Part shown: in pieces, positions 31,706-43,710 of the stretch
Numbering within the stretch: position 1 is the first letter of the stretch
How the letters are laid out: every line of letters begins with the position of its first letter
Assembly: GCA_029624815.1 (NCBI GenBank)
Contig: JARSSH010000021.1
Span: 1 to 64,000, forward strand
DNA: 64,000 nt
Direction of reading: 5' to 3'
From: Candidatus Competibacter sp.
Lineage (GTDB): Bacteria > Pseudomonadota > Gammaproteobacteria > Competibacterales > Competibacteraceae
The notes under the pieces: model-generated
The model's input: the letters and a program-made list of their open reading frames with translations, nothing else
Told to the model about the DNA's origin: nothing
The model's database searches: none
Made by a program: the position numbers and the translations under genes

Positions 31706-34700
31706 ATGAACATCAAACGATTCACTCAAGCCAGGCACTTGTGTGGAAGCCTGCTATCCGGTTTGTTACTCACTTTACCGCTGCCGCAAGCACAAGCTAT
31801 AACCGATATTTCCAATTTACCGCTTTTTCTTGGCGGTAACGGTACGCCACTCGCCATGCTGGTGATGGGTCGTGACCACAAGCTTTATTATGAAGCCTAT
31901 AATGATGCTTCCGACCTGAATCAGGACGGTGAAATCGATGTGGGTTACAAACCAAATCTGACCCAGGACAACCAACCGCTCAATTATTTTGGTTATTTTG
32001 ATTCATATAAATGTTATAGCTATGGTGGTGGTGTATTTACCCCAATTTCGGTTACGGCCAATAAAAAATGTTCTGGGGCTTGGAGCGGTGATTTTCTAAA
32101 CTATTTAACCACCGCCCGCGTAGATGCCCTACGACGGGTGCTCTATGGCGGTTATCGATCCACTGATAGCGCGACGGAAACTATTCTCGAGCGCTCGCGT
32201 ATTCCCCAAGATGCTCATAGTTGGGGTAAGGAATATAAGGATATCGCTACTGATGGCTATAATATTAGTGATTACACCCCTCTTTCATTACCATCGGTAG
32301 GTACACGCCATTTATTTGCCAATACTACCCTGCAGAATGATACAACTCAGACCCCTCTGTTGCGAGTCCTCACAGACAGTAACTACCGAATTTGGGAATG
32401 GGTAGCGATCGAACGACCTGTGGCAGGTGATAAATGCCTGCATGGAGGTAGTGGGCCGAATTGTACGACTAGTGCAGCTACAATATGGGAAATTGTGCCA
32501 AGCGCATTTCTCACGCTAACCCAGACTGTACATAAAATCACTACTAGAAATAGTAGCACCGGGACCAGTCATCCAGGTAATAGCAGTCAATTTGATAGTC
32601 TGGTGCTCACTAATGCCATTACTGGCAATCTGTGCGGCTCACGGTCAATTTCTACCATTAATGATAGTGGTAATCCTTTCAACGGCATTAATGGCTGTAC
32701 CAATGACAATTACCTTAATGTATTTACAGGACAAATCAATATTACTACGGCAGGGACATATACTTTTTCGGTGGATGGGGACGATGCCGTTGATCTGAAA
32801 ATCGATGGGACTGCGGTAGCTTCCTGGTATGGTGGTCATGGCAATTGCAACTGCAACACTTACTCCGGTTCAATTTTCCTATCTGCCGGTGTGCATACTC
32901 TACAGTTCCGACATGAAGAAGCCACCGGGGGCGACAATTACTATTTAAGATGGCAGCGCATCATTCCCGCTTCGACAAGAACTGACTACACTGTCCGAGT
33001 CAAAGCTTGCGTCGCGGGCCTCCTTGAAAATGAATGTAAAGGTTATCCGGAAAGCAGTCCAACTGTCTATAAGCCGACTGGCCTGCTGCATGAGTATGGT
33101 GAAACGGATCGCATGGCTTTTGGTTTATTGACGGGTTCTTTCAAGAAACACTTGTCGGGTGGCGCCCTGCGCAAGAATATTTCATCCTTTAAGAATGAAA
33201 TTAATGCTAACACGGGTCAATTTGTAGTGCCGTCCAGTACGGGTAGCATCGTGGATACGATCAGTAAAATCCGGATTGTCGGTTTTCAGGGTAACTACGC
33301 CTACGATGATGGGGGTTGTGGGGTGCCCATGGTAACCGCCATGCAAGAAAACCGATGCGCCATGTGGGGTAACCCCGTTGCGGAAATGATGTATGAAGGA
33401 CTGCGTTACTTCGGCGGCAAGTCGGGACCAGCTTCGGCTTATGATTTTACAAATGAATTTAGTAGCTTTGTTAGCGGTGATAATCTGAATCTACCCAAGC
33501 CAGGCTGGAGCGATCCTTATCGTCCAGAGGCCCAAGGTGGTTATCCTTATTGTTCCAAACCATTTGAGCTGGTGATTGCCGATGCCCCTTCCTTTGACAC
33601 CGATCAACTGCCTGGAGTGGATGTAAACTTTGGCAGCGGCATCAGTAGCGATATCGGTAGCTTGAATGTCGCCAGTATCGGTCAATTGATCTGGAACAAT
33701 GAAGATGGTCCAGGTGCCAAAAACATCTTTATCGGCCAATCTGGCAACGTTTACGATACAGCGCCAACTCCAAAAAGTGTCAATAGTTTTGGCAATATTC
33801 GTGGATTGGCTCCAGAGGAGCCAACTCGCCAAGGAGGCTACTACGCCGCCAGCGTTGCCTATTTCGGTAAAACCACCGGGGTTCGACAGATCAATACGGG
33901 TACCACCAATCATACTGTGAAAACCGATACCTTTGGTGTTGCTTTGTCATCGCCATTGCCGACCATCATCATCCCGATGACGGGCGGCAAAAAAATCACC
34001 GTTGTGCCGTTTGCGAAGTCTGTGGGTGGAAGCGGTATTAGCGCCACCCAAGGGCAGTTTCAGCCGACCAATACGATTGTTGACTTTTTTGTCGAAACCA
34101 TCGCCAATACGGGGGCAGGTAATAACAATTTATCGATTAATGGAGGTCGGCCTTATATAAAATTCCGAATCAACTACGAAGACTCGGAATACGGCTCCGA
34201 TCATGATATGGACGCCATTGTTACTTACATTTTAACTGTTAATTCTAGCAATCAATTGGTGATTAACCTCAGTTCGGATTATGCTGCGGGCGGTGTGATT
34301 CAGCACATGGGGTATGTAATTTCAGGAACCACCGCAGATGGTGTTTACTTGGAAGTACGAGATGTGGATACTGCTGCGGGTAGCGATCCAGACTATTTCC
34401 TCGATACGCCACCTGCCTTTATTGGTGTCCCACCAGCGCCGAATACTGGAGGAGCAGGTGCTTGGAACGATAATGTAGCGCTCCCATTAAATGCGACTCG
34501 AACGTTCACACCCAGCACCACAACCACAGCGGCCACGGCTGCTTTCATCAAGCATGATCCATTGTGGTATGCCGCTAAATGGGGTGGTTTTATAGAAGAT
34601 AAAGACGATTCCAATAACCTTCCTGATAAGGTAAGCGAATGGGATCAAAATAATGATGGAAATCCTGATAATTATTTCTTGGTGACCAATGCAGGCAAAC

Positions 34701-36826
34701 TCAAACAGCAATTGAGTCAGACCTTTCAAGAGATCGTTAGACGCACCAGCTCTGCGGCGGCGGTATCCGTCAATTCCAGTTCGCTGATTGCTGGTGGTCG
34801 ACTCTATCAGGCCCGCTTCAATAGCGGTGACTGGACAGGCGAACTGAGAGCCTTGTCGGTCAATCCGAATACGGGTGCCTTGGAGCAGGTAGTGTGGTTG
34901 GCTCAGGATCAATTGAGCGCGCAGAGCTTTAATACCGGAAGGCAGATTTTGACCACCAAGCCATCGACGGGTGGCGGCATTCCGTTTCGCTGGCCGACGA
35001 CTATTCCCAGCAGCGGGGAAACCGGACCAACGGCGATTGATAAGGTGCAAATCGCCGCCTTGAATGGCAGCGATGCCCAAGGTGAGGCAAGGCTTAACTT
35101 TCTGCGCGGCGACGCCAGTAACGAAGACCCACAGGGTAACAAATATCGTAAGCGGACGATTGGTTCCAATCGCAACGTACTTGGCGATATCGTCAACTCC
35201 AATCCATTCTATGTGGGGCCTCCAAGTGCGGGATATCCGTTTGGTGACTATCGGACTTTTTCCAACTCTAATCAGGCTCGCTCCCCGATGATCTATATCG
35301 GAGCCAACGACGGCATGCTGCACGGCTTCAATGCCGAGACTGGCACGGAGGTTTTCGCCTATATACCAAGCACGGTGTTTGCCAACCTGAATGCCTTGAC
35401 CCAGCTAACCTATACCAGCCAACACCAGTTTTATGTGGATGCCTCGCCGACCGTGTTGGACGTGCAGTTCAGTGATGGGAGTTGGCATACAGTGCTGGTT
35501 AGTGGCCTGCGTGCCGGGGGCGCCAGCTATTTTGCCCTGGATGTGACGGACCCTACAGCATTGACCGAAGCTAATGCTGCCAGCAAGGTGTTATGGGAGT
35601 TTAAAGATGTCGATTTGGGTTTGACCTTCAACCAGCCTTCTCTGGTACGGCGAAAGGACAGCGACACCAATGCCGATAATAACCCTTGGGTAGCAGTGTT
35701 CGGCAATGGCTACAACAGCAATAATTCGGGGAAAACACCAACCACTACCGCTGTTCTCTATGTTGTGAATGTCCAGAACGGGCAGATCATTCGAAAGATC
35801 GATTTAGGCCAAGGACAGGGGCTATCCACGCCTAGTGTTGTGGATGTCGATGCCGATGATATTGCCGATTTCATCTACGCAGGCGACTTGGAGGGAAATC
35901 TCTGGCGGTTTGATATCAGGAGCGCCGATCCCAATAGTTGGACTTTCACCAAGCTGATTATCTCCAGAGATGCTAACGGCAATCCGCAGCCGATCACCGC
36001 CGCGCCGCAAGTGACCCGGCAACCGATTTCGGCCACGAATGCAAAAACGTCTTTGATGGTGTTGTTCGGTACGGGCCGTTACCTAGGTGCGACCGATGTG
36101 ATCAATACCGCTCAACAGACCTTTTATGGGATATGGGACGATGTGGACGGCACTGTTTGTCCTGTGGTAAATATCACTGCATCCCCTCCTACCACGGCCT
36201 GTTTTACTCGCACCGACCTACAAGAGCAGATCTACTGCCCCGGCAATCCGATCGATCCTACCTGTCAAATACAGGTTAATGCGACGACGGTAACTTCTAC
36301 GGGTAGTATTACCAGTGGTGGTAACAGCTTCAGGATCACCAGCGAAAGGTGTGTGGAATACGGTACTACCAATGCCAAATTGTGCGGTGATCCGGCAAGG
36401 ACTCAACAGCGTGGTTGGTATCTCGATCTGAAGCTGGCTGGCGAGCGAGTAGTCGGAGATCCACTGATTGTCGGTAGCCGTGTAGCATTTACCAGCATCC
36501 TTCCAGATAAAGATCCCTGTGCGTTCGGTGGAAATAGCTGGCTGAACGTATTAAGCGCCGTGGATGGGAGACGTCTGCCTGCAACCTTCTTGGCTGGAAA
36601 TAGCACCCCTGGCCAGCCCACCACTAAAGTGACGGAAGCGAGCACTGGATTTGCTCCCAGCAGCGTAGCCATAACGGGTATTGCTTCGGCGCCAAACGTG
36701 ATGCGGGGAGCCGACCAGCAAAAATCGGTACTCTATGTAAGTACTTCGGGAGGTACGGTGGAGAATTACGCGATTGTGGACACCGAGATTGGCCGGCAAT
36801 CCTGGCGACAATTGGAGTTCCAATAA
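31706..36826 (+). CDS. pilY1: Type IV pilus tip adhesin PilY1 with a PA14-like domain
   Basis: A secreted pilus-tip protein of 1706 residues. It has a signal peptide (LLSGLLLTLPLPQAQA), then a variable N-terminal half, then the conserved C-terminal beta-propeller. In the N-terminal half, a calcium-type loop NQDGEIDVG lies near residue 73. A PA14-like carbohydrate-binding module lies near residues 340-420 (TAGTYTFSVDGDDAVDLKID, then LQFRHEEATGGDNYYLRWQ). The propeller carries GANDGMLHGFNA and the calcium loop DVDADDIADFIYAGD near residue 1380, equivalent to the site that controls pilus extension in Pseudomonas. PA14 inserts are not part of the best-studied PilY1 proteins. The gene is intact and less GC-rich than its surroundings. 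Confidence 0.92.
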   Translation: MNIKRFTQARHLCGSLLSGLLLTLPLPQAQAITDISNLPLFLGGNGTPLAMLVMGRDHKLYYEAYNDASDLNQDGEIDVGYKPNLTQDNQPLNYFGYFDSYKCYSYGGGVFTPISVTANKKCSGAWSGDFLNYLTTARVDALRRVLYGGYRSTDSATETILERSRIPQDAHSWGKEYKDIATDGYNISDYTPLSLPSVGTRHLFANTTLQNDTTQTPLLRVLTDSNYRIWEWVAIERPVAGDKCLHGGSGPNCTTSAATIWEIVPSAFLTLTQTVHKITTRNSSTGTSHPGNSSQFDSLVLTNAITGNLCGSRSISTINDSGNPFNGINGCTNDNYLNVFTGQINITTAGTYTFSVDGDDAVDLKIDGTAVASWYGGHGNCNCNTYSGSIFLSAGVHTLQFRHEEATGGDNYYLRWQRIIPASTRTDYTVRVKACVAGLLENECKGYPESSPTVYKPTGLLHEYGETDRMAFGLLTGSFKKHLSGGALRKNISSFKNEINANTGQFVVPSSTGSIVDTISKIRIVGFQGNYAYDDGGCGVPMVTAMQENRCAMWGNPVAEMMYEGLRYFGGKSGPASAYDFTNEFSSFVSGDNLNLPKPGWSDPYRPEAQGGYPYCSKPFELVIADAPSFDTDQLPGVDVNFGSGISSDIGSLNVASIGQLIWNNEDGPGAKNIFIGQSGNVYDTAPTPKSVNSFGNIRGLAPEEPTRQGGYYAASVAYFGKTTGVRQINTGTTNHTVKTDTFGVALSSPLPTIIIPMTGGKKITVVPFAKSVGGSGISATQGQFQPTNTIVDFFVETIANTGAGNNNLSINGGRPYIKFRINYEDSEYGSDHDMDAIVTYILTVNSSNQLVINLSSDYAAGGVIQHMGYVISGTTADGVYLEVRDVDTAAGSDPDYFLDTPPAFIGVPPAPNTGGAGAWNDNVALPLNATRTFTPSTTTTAATAAFIKHDPLWYAAKWGGFIEDKDDSNNLPDKVSEWDQNNDGNPDNYFLVTNAGKLKQQLSQTFQEIVRRTSSAAAVSVNSSSLIAGGRLYQARFNSGDWTGELRALSVNPNTGALEQVVWLAQDQLSAQSFNTGRQILTTKPSTGGGIPFRWPTTIPSSGETGPTAIDKVQIAALNGSDAQGEARLNFLRGDASNEDPQGNKYRKRTIGSNRNVLGDIVNSNPFYVGPPSAGYPFGDYRTFSNSNQARSPMIYIGANDGMLHGFNAETGTEVFAYIPSTVFANLNALTQLTYTSQHQFYVDASPTVLDVQFSDGSWHTVLVSGLRAGGASYFALDVTDPTALTEANAASKVLWEFKDVDLGLTFNQPSLVRRKDSDTNADNNPWVAVFGNGYNSNNSGKTPTTTAVLYVVNVQNGQIIRKIDLGQGQGLSTPSVVDVDADDIADFIYAGDLEGNLWRFDIRSADPNSWTFTKLIISRDANGNPQPITAAPQVTRQPISATNAKTSLMVLFGTGRYLGATDVINTAQQTFYGIWDDVDGTVCPVVNITASPPTTACFTRTDLQEQIYCPGNPIDPTCQIQVNATTVTSTGSITSGGNSFRITSERCVEYGTTNAKLCGDPARTQQRGWYLDLKLAGERVVGDPLIVGSRVAFTSILPDKDPCAFGGNSWLNVLSAVDGRRLPATFLAGNSTPGQPTTKVTEASTGFAPSSVAITGIASAPNVMRGADQQKSVLYVSTSGGTVENYAIVDTEIGRQSWRQLEFQ

Positions 36827-37314
36827 TGAATGTTGGCGAACGGTGGACAAATGTGGTGTGGCAACAAGTTGGGCGGGAGCGTGGCTTTACCCTGATCGAA
36901 TTGATGATTGTGGTGGCGGTGGTCGCCATTCTGGCTGCCATCGCCTATCCCTCCTATCAGGACAGTGTGCAGAAGTCTCGGCGGGCGGATGCCAAAGCCG
37001 TGCTATTGGAAGGGGCTCAGTGGATGGAGCGGTTTTACACGGAAAATAACCGCTACGATCAGAATCGGGCGGGTACCGCTGTGACTGATGCCACGCAATT
37101 TCCTGGTTCCGGCTTGGCCGAATCCCCCAAGGAAGGGGGAACGAAGTACTACGACATCACCATTTTCGCCGTAGCACGAAACTCTTATACCCTCCAAGCC
37201 GCTCCTAAAGGTGCGCAGAGCAGTGATGCTTGTAAAACGCTCACTTTGGCTAACACGGGCGCTCGTGGCGTCGCAGGCGGCGCCACGAAAACAGCGGATG
37301 AATGCTGGCGTTAA
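36826..37314 (+). CDS. pilE: Type IV minor pilin PilE
   Basis: A prepilin of 162 residues. An unusually long leader of about 20 residues ends RERG, and cleavage gives FTLIELMIVVAVVAILAAIA with Glu5. SYQDSVQKSRRADAKAVLLE follows, the PilE/PilA-type segment. A C-terminal disulfide is likely between Cys of DACKTL and DECWR. Start and pilY1 stop share one base (TAATG). The gene ends the operon and is followed by a hairpin terminator. Confidence 0.92.
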   Translation: MNVGERWTNVVWQQVGRERGFTLIELMIVVAVVAILAAIAYPSYQDSVQKSRRADAKAVLLEGAQWMERFYTENNRYDQNRAGTAVTDATQFPGSGLAESPKEGGTKYYDITIFAVARNSYTLQAAPKGAQSSDACKTLTLANTGARGVAGGATKTADECWR

Positions 37315-37326
37315 ACTACAAAGCCC

Positions 37327-37356
37327 AAAAAGGCCGGCATTAGCTGGCCTTTTTGC
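37327..37356 (+). terminator. Intrinsic terminator of the minor pilin operon
   Basis: A stem aaaaaggcc/ggccttttt with loop ggcattagct, 13 bp past the pilE stop. It may work in both directions because the A-run provides a T-run on the other strand. The remaining gap to 37563 holds no gene. Confidence 0.88.
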
Positions 37357-37563
37357 TTAAAGCACACATCGGCCAAAGAGGAATAAAGCACAAGCAGCAA
37401 TGTTAAGCGAGTCACCAAAGAAGCCAAGTCTTTGGAAAGGCTGCTTATTTCAGCACAGCGGGTACGGCGCGCTCGACCGTACTGCGCGGCTTTCGTGCAC
37501 TACGTGTTCAGGATCGCGCTGGGCGAACTCACCGGGGGCTTCAAAATCCTATTGAAAAAAGGG

Positions 37564-38841
37564 TCAGGGGCTCGCATCGACGCCGCTTTCGTCCCCGCTC
37601 ACCCGGTCGCGGCCTTGGCGCTTGCTGGCGTACATCCGCTCATCCACCCGCTTCAACCATCGATCCAGCGTCTCCTTCGGCCGGTAGGCGGCCACCCCGA
37701 AACTGGCGGTGACCGGCCCGCCGTCAGAGCCGGGCAGCTCGCGCAGGGCGGCGCGCAGCGTTTCGGCCAGCGCCACGGCGTCCGCTCCAGTCGTCTCCGG
37801 GGCCAGGATCAGAAACTCCTCGCCACCCCAGCGGGTGAACACGTCGCTGCGGCGTAGCCGTCCCCGAACCTGAGCCGCGACCGCTTGCAGCACCCGATCG
37901 CCCTGGTCGTGGCCGCGGGTGTCGTTGATCTGCTTGAAGTGGTCGAGATCGAACAGAATCAGCGCCAGTGACCGGCCATGGCGGCGGGCGCGTTCGATCT
38001 CCGATTCCAGCACCGTCAGCAGGTGGCGGCGGTTGAACGCGCCGGTGAGCGGGTCGGTGGTGGCCAAGCGGCGCAGTTCGGCTTCCATCGCCCGCTGTTC
38101 GGTCACGTCGCGGCCGACCGATTGAATTTCCATCAGGCCGTTAGTGGTGTCGAGAATCGTCTGGTTGCGCCATTGCACCCAGCGAAGCTCGCCGTCGGCG
38201 CGCACCACCGGATGCTCCTGAGAGTCGAGAGGGTGCGCGGTGTCGCGGCCCAGCACCCGGGCCATTGCGTCGGCCCGGTCGGTTTCGGGGATCAGGGAAG
38301 CGAAGTTGGCGCCCAGCAGCTTGTCCGGGCTGCTGCCGAAATAGCGGCAGTAGGCGGGGTTGACGAAGGTAAGCGTGCCGTCCGGCAGGCAGCGGCACAC
38401 CAGGTCGGTTTGCCCTTCGACGATGGCCCGGTAGCGCGCTTCGCTGAGCCTGAGCCGCTCCTCGGCCTGTTTGCGCTCGGTGATGTCGAGCGCGGTGAAG
38501 GTGATGCCCTGGGCCGGGTTTGCGGCATCCAAGAGGGTGGAACTGAGAATCACGACGATGGCGGCGCCGTCCCGACGGCGCCAGCGGACTTCGACGGTGC
38601 CGGTGCCGCGTTCGGCGATCTGCCGGTATTTCTCCCGGCCGACCCACTCGTAATCCTCGTCGCTGAAGTAGAGCAGGCGGGCGTTGCGGCCGATCAAGTC
38701 CTCGCGAGGATACCCGGTGAGGCGGCACAGGGTGTCGTTGACTTCCAGCACGACACGGTTGCGGGTCACGCCGATACCGACCGGCGCGACGCGCAGAATG
38801 CTTTGCAGCCAGGCTTCGCTTGCGTGCAAGGCGGCCTCCAT
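37564..38841 (-). CDS. Diguanylate cyclase with two PAS domains
   Basis: A predicted c-di-GMP synthase of 425 residues. Two PAS/PAC units come first (SEAWLQSILRVAPVGIGVTR to FTALDITERKQAEERL, then SEARYRAIVEGQTDLVC to SVGRDVTEQRAMEAEL). The GGDEF domain follows, with the active-site variant GGEEF at residues 339-343 and an inhibitory RxxD site (RRSD) five residues before it. There is no EAL domain. Upstream of the ATG at 38841 the same frame reads AATDITAHHE, which looks like the end of another PAC motif, until a stop near 38940. The gene may therefore have lost an N-terminal sensory part. It is convergent with the pilus operon, which c-di-GMP often controls. Confidence 0.88.
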   Translation of the reverse strand: MEAALHASEAWLQSILRVAPVGIGVTRNRVVLEVNDTLCRLTGYPREDLIGRNARLLYFSDEDYEWVGREKYRQIAERGTGTVEVRWRRRDGAAIVVILSSTLLDAANPAQGITFTALDITERKQAEERLRLSEARYRAIVEGQTDLVCRCLPDGTLTFVNPAYCRYFGSSPDKLLGANFASLIPETDRADAMARVLGRDTAHPLDSQEHPVVRADGELRWVQWRNQTILDTTNGLMEIQSVGRDVTEQRAMEAELRRLATTDPLTGAFNRRHLLTVLESEIERARRHGRSLALILFDLDHFKQINDTRGHDQGDRVLQAVAAQVRGRLRRSDVFTRWGGEEFLILAPETTGADAVALAETLRAALRELPGSDGGPVTASFGVAAYRPKETLDRWLKRVDERMYASKRQGRDRVSGDESGVDASP

Positions 38842-39105
38842 TTCGTGATGTGCGGTGATGTCCGTGGCCGCGACGCGGCATTGCCGCCCGCCGTCGCCGA
38901 CCAGACCCGCGCCGGCCAGGGACAGGCGGCGGGGCGGTCATGTCGGGAGTGCCTTGTGTCACCAATCCGATTTTTATAATTTTAAACCCGATCCGTGGTT
39001 TTTTATCAGCACTTGCTGGGTTAGGCGCGACATCCACCGTTCGTCCCCGTACAATTCCCAATTTCTTTTCTCGGTTATTCGGCGGCCCGCGCCGCCCGGA
39101 CTGCG

Positions 39106-41337
<2,232 letters not shown>

Positions 41338-41392
41338 CGGTGGCGGAGACCGCGATTTGCCGCCATTCCCTCGCAACGTTAAGCTATATGCA

Positions 41393-41573
41393 GGACGGTT
41401 CCCCCTCGGGGGATTAATAGGGAACGCGGACGCACCGGCGCAGCCGGGCGCAGCCGCGGCTGTTCCCGCAACTGTGAGCGGCAAGCCGACGTTCGAACAA
41501 GGCCACTGGGCAACTGGGAAGGCCGAACGCCCGGCGACGACCCGCCAGCCAGGAGACCTGCCGTCTCAGTATC
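41393..41573 (+). ncRNA. Cobalamin riboswitch
   Basis: The conserved elements occur in order: ggacggttcc with ggattaatagggaa at the start, cgcggctgttcccgcaactg (41455-41474), the gccactgggcaactgggaag segment near 41502, and the 3' box agccaggagacctgcc near 41547-41562. This matches the B12-sensing aptamer as known upstream of btuB. It should repress the downstream uptake operon when adenosylcobalamin is plentiful. A further hairpin, ccgccgaa/ttcggcgg at 41580-41603, lies just downstream and may belong to the expression platform. Confidence 0.95.
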
Positions 41574-41579
41574 GCCTGG

Positions 41580-41603
41580 CCGCCGAACGGGTTTTTTCGG
41601 CGG
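41580..41603 (+). promoter_or_regulatory. Hairpin after the cobalamin riboswitch
   Basis: A perfect 8-bp stem, ccgccgaa/ttcggcgg, encloses cgggtttt. It is 7 bp beyond the aptamer and about 200 nt before btuB. It has no T-run after it, so it is not a standard terminator. Its role in the riboswitch response is a guess. Confidence 0.4.
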
Positions 41604-41802
41604 GACGGTCCACCGTTTGGCGATGCGGGAAACCGAGCGCTCGCCGCGACGGCAGACCCGGCGCCCTCGCCCGGCGGGGACGCCAGCATCTTCATTCTCG
41701 CCTTCTGGTCTCGCCAGGCGGCGAACGCGCGCTTTCCAAGGGACGACGAACCGGCACACGGTCGGTTCGATCACAACCACAACCAGGAAACGCGTTCGCC
41801 TC

Positions 41803-43710
41803 ATGCATCATCACGACAACCACAGTAGTCGCATTACTCGCCGCCGTCTGGTTCCGCCGGCTGCAACGTTTACCCTGTTGGCCGCCACAGCCGCGATGGC
41901 TCAGCAGGAACTGCCGGAGATGGTGGTCACCGCCACCCGGGTGCCGATTCCCGCCGAGCAATCCGGCAGCGCCATCACCGTCCTTACCGGAGAAGAACTG
42001 GAGCAGCGGCAGATCCGCGTGGTCGCCGACGCCCTGCGCGACGTGCCCGGCGTCACGGTCAGCCGCAGCGGCGGAGCCGGCGGCATCACCCAGGTCTACC
42101 TGCGCGGCGCCGAGTCCAACCAGACCCTGGTGCTGATCGACGGCGTCGAGGTCAATAATCCCGACGGCGGCGCTTTCGACTTCAACAGCCTGCTCGACGT
42201 GGCGGTGGAGCGCATCGAGGTGCTGCGCGGCCCGCAAAGCGTGCTGTGGGGCAACTCGGCCATCGGCGGCGTCGTCAACATCGTCACCCGCCGCGCCGAC
42301 CAGCCCGTCCAGGCCAGCGCCCGGCTCGAAGGCGGCAGCTTCTCGACCGTCCAGGCCAGCGCCAGCCTGGGCGCCAGCGGCGACAACTACGACGCCCTGC
42401 TTAGCGGTAGTTGGCTGAACACCGATGGCTGGTCCTCCGGCAGCGTCTGGCGCGGCAACAGCGAGGACGACGGCCTCGGCGTCGGCACGGTGATGTTCAA
42501 GGGCAACCTGCGCCCGCATGAGGATGTGGAACTCAGCCTGGTCGAGCGCTATACCGACAGTCGCAACGACTTCGACGCCTTCCTTGGCGGGGACGTTCGT
42601 CCGGTGGCGGACAGCGACGAGCGCGCCGACAACCGGCAGAACCTGCTGCGCCTGCAAGGCAAGTTCAGTCTGCTCGGCGGCGCTTGGGAGCACCTGATCG
42701 GCGCTGGCCGCTACGATCTGGACGGCAAGACCACCAGCGCCGGGGTCGAGACCTTCGATGGCAAGACCCATTCGAACCAGTTCGACTATCAGAGCAACTA
42801 CTTTTTCGCGACTCCCGACGCCGAGCACACCCTGACCTTCCTGGTCAAGGACAAGGAAGACGTGGCCAGCAACACCTACTTCGCCAGCAACTCGATCCGC
42901 AACACCGGGGTCGGCCTGCACTACGGCGTCGGCCTGAGCGAGCGGCTGTTCCTGACCGCCGGCGCCCGCCGCGACTTCAACGACCGCTTCGACGACGCCA
43001 ACACCTACCGGCTGACCGGCGCCTATCTGTGGCCGGACATTGGCGGACGGTTGCACGCCAGCTACGGCACCGCGGTCAAGAACCCGACCCTGATCGAATT
43101 GTTTGGCTTCTCCGGCGACTTTCACGGCAACCCCGACTTGCAGCCGGAAACGAGCCGCGGCTACGACCTCGGCTGGGAGCAGGCGCTGTTCGGCCGGCGG
43201 CTGCGGTTGGATCTGACCGGCTTCGACAACCGCATCGACAACATCATCGTTGGCGCCGGACGGTCGGTGATCAACCTGCCGGGCGAAAGCACCAGCCGCG
43301 GCGTCGAACTCAGCGCCAGCGCCGACCTGACCGCCGATTTCAGCGCCACCCTGGCCTACACCTACACCGACGCCGAAGACCCGCAGGGCCAGGAGCTGCC
43401 GCGCCGCCCGCGCAATCAGGCCAGCCTCAACCTGAACTACCGGGCTTTCGACAACCGCGCCGATTTCAATCTGGCCATCCGCTACAGCGGCTCTGCCATC
43501 GATCTGGCCTACGACCCGGAGACTTTCGCCAGCTTCCCGGTGACGCTGCCCAGTTTCACCGTGGTCAACCTGGCGGCGCGCTATCGGGTGGACGACCGCT
43601 GGCAGGTGTTCGGACGGATCGACAATTTATTCAACGAGCAATACGAGGAAGTGTTCGGCTACGCCGGGATCGAGCGTGGGGTCTATGTCGGCGCGCGTTA
43701 CCAGTTCTGA
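41803..43710 (+). CDS. btuB: TonB-dependent vitamin B12 receptor BtuB
   Basis: An outer-membrane receptor of 635 residues for cobalamins. I chose the ATG at 41803 because it gives a signal peptide ending in ATAAMAQQ. A TonB box EMVVTA follows directly. The plug domain shows GVTVSRSGGAGGITQVYLRG, LVLIDGVEVNN and ERIEVLRGPQSVLWG. The beta-barrel ends in the aromatic GARYQF, as expected for outer-membrane insertion. The cobalamin riboswitch upstream and the btuFCD genes downstream support the substrate. The reading frame extends upstream but overlaps the leader RNA. Confidence 0.95.
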   Translation: MHHHDNHSSRITRRRLVPPAATFTLLAATAAMAQQELPEMVVTATRVPIPAEQSGSAITVLTGEELEQRQIRVVADALRDVPGVTVSRSGGAGGITQVYLRGAESNQTLVLIDGVEVNNPDGGAFDFNSLLDVAVERIEVLRGPQSVLWGNSAIGGVVNIVTRRADQPVQASARLEGGSFSTVQASASLGASGDNYDALLSGSWLNTDGWSSGSVWRGNSEDDGLGVGTVMFKGNLRPHEDVELSLVERYTDSRNDFDAFLGGDVRPVADSDERADNRQNLLRLQGKFSLLGGAWEHLIGAGRYDLDGKTTSAGVETFDGKTHSNQFDYQSNYFFATPDAEHTLTFLVKDKEDVASNTYFASNSIRNTGVGLHYGVGLSERLFLTAGARRDFNDRFDDANTYRLTGAYLWPDIGGRLHASYGTAVKNPTLIELFGFSGDFHGNPDLQPETSRGYDLGWEQALFGRRLRLDLTGFDNRIDNIIVGAGRSVINLPGESTSRGVELSASADLTADFSATLAYTYTDAEDPQGQELPRRPRNQASLNLNYRAFDNRADFNLAIRYSGSAIDLAYDPETFASFPVTLPSFTVVNLAARYRVDDRWQVFGRIDNLFNEQYEEVFGYAGIERGVYVGARYQF

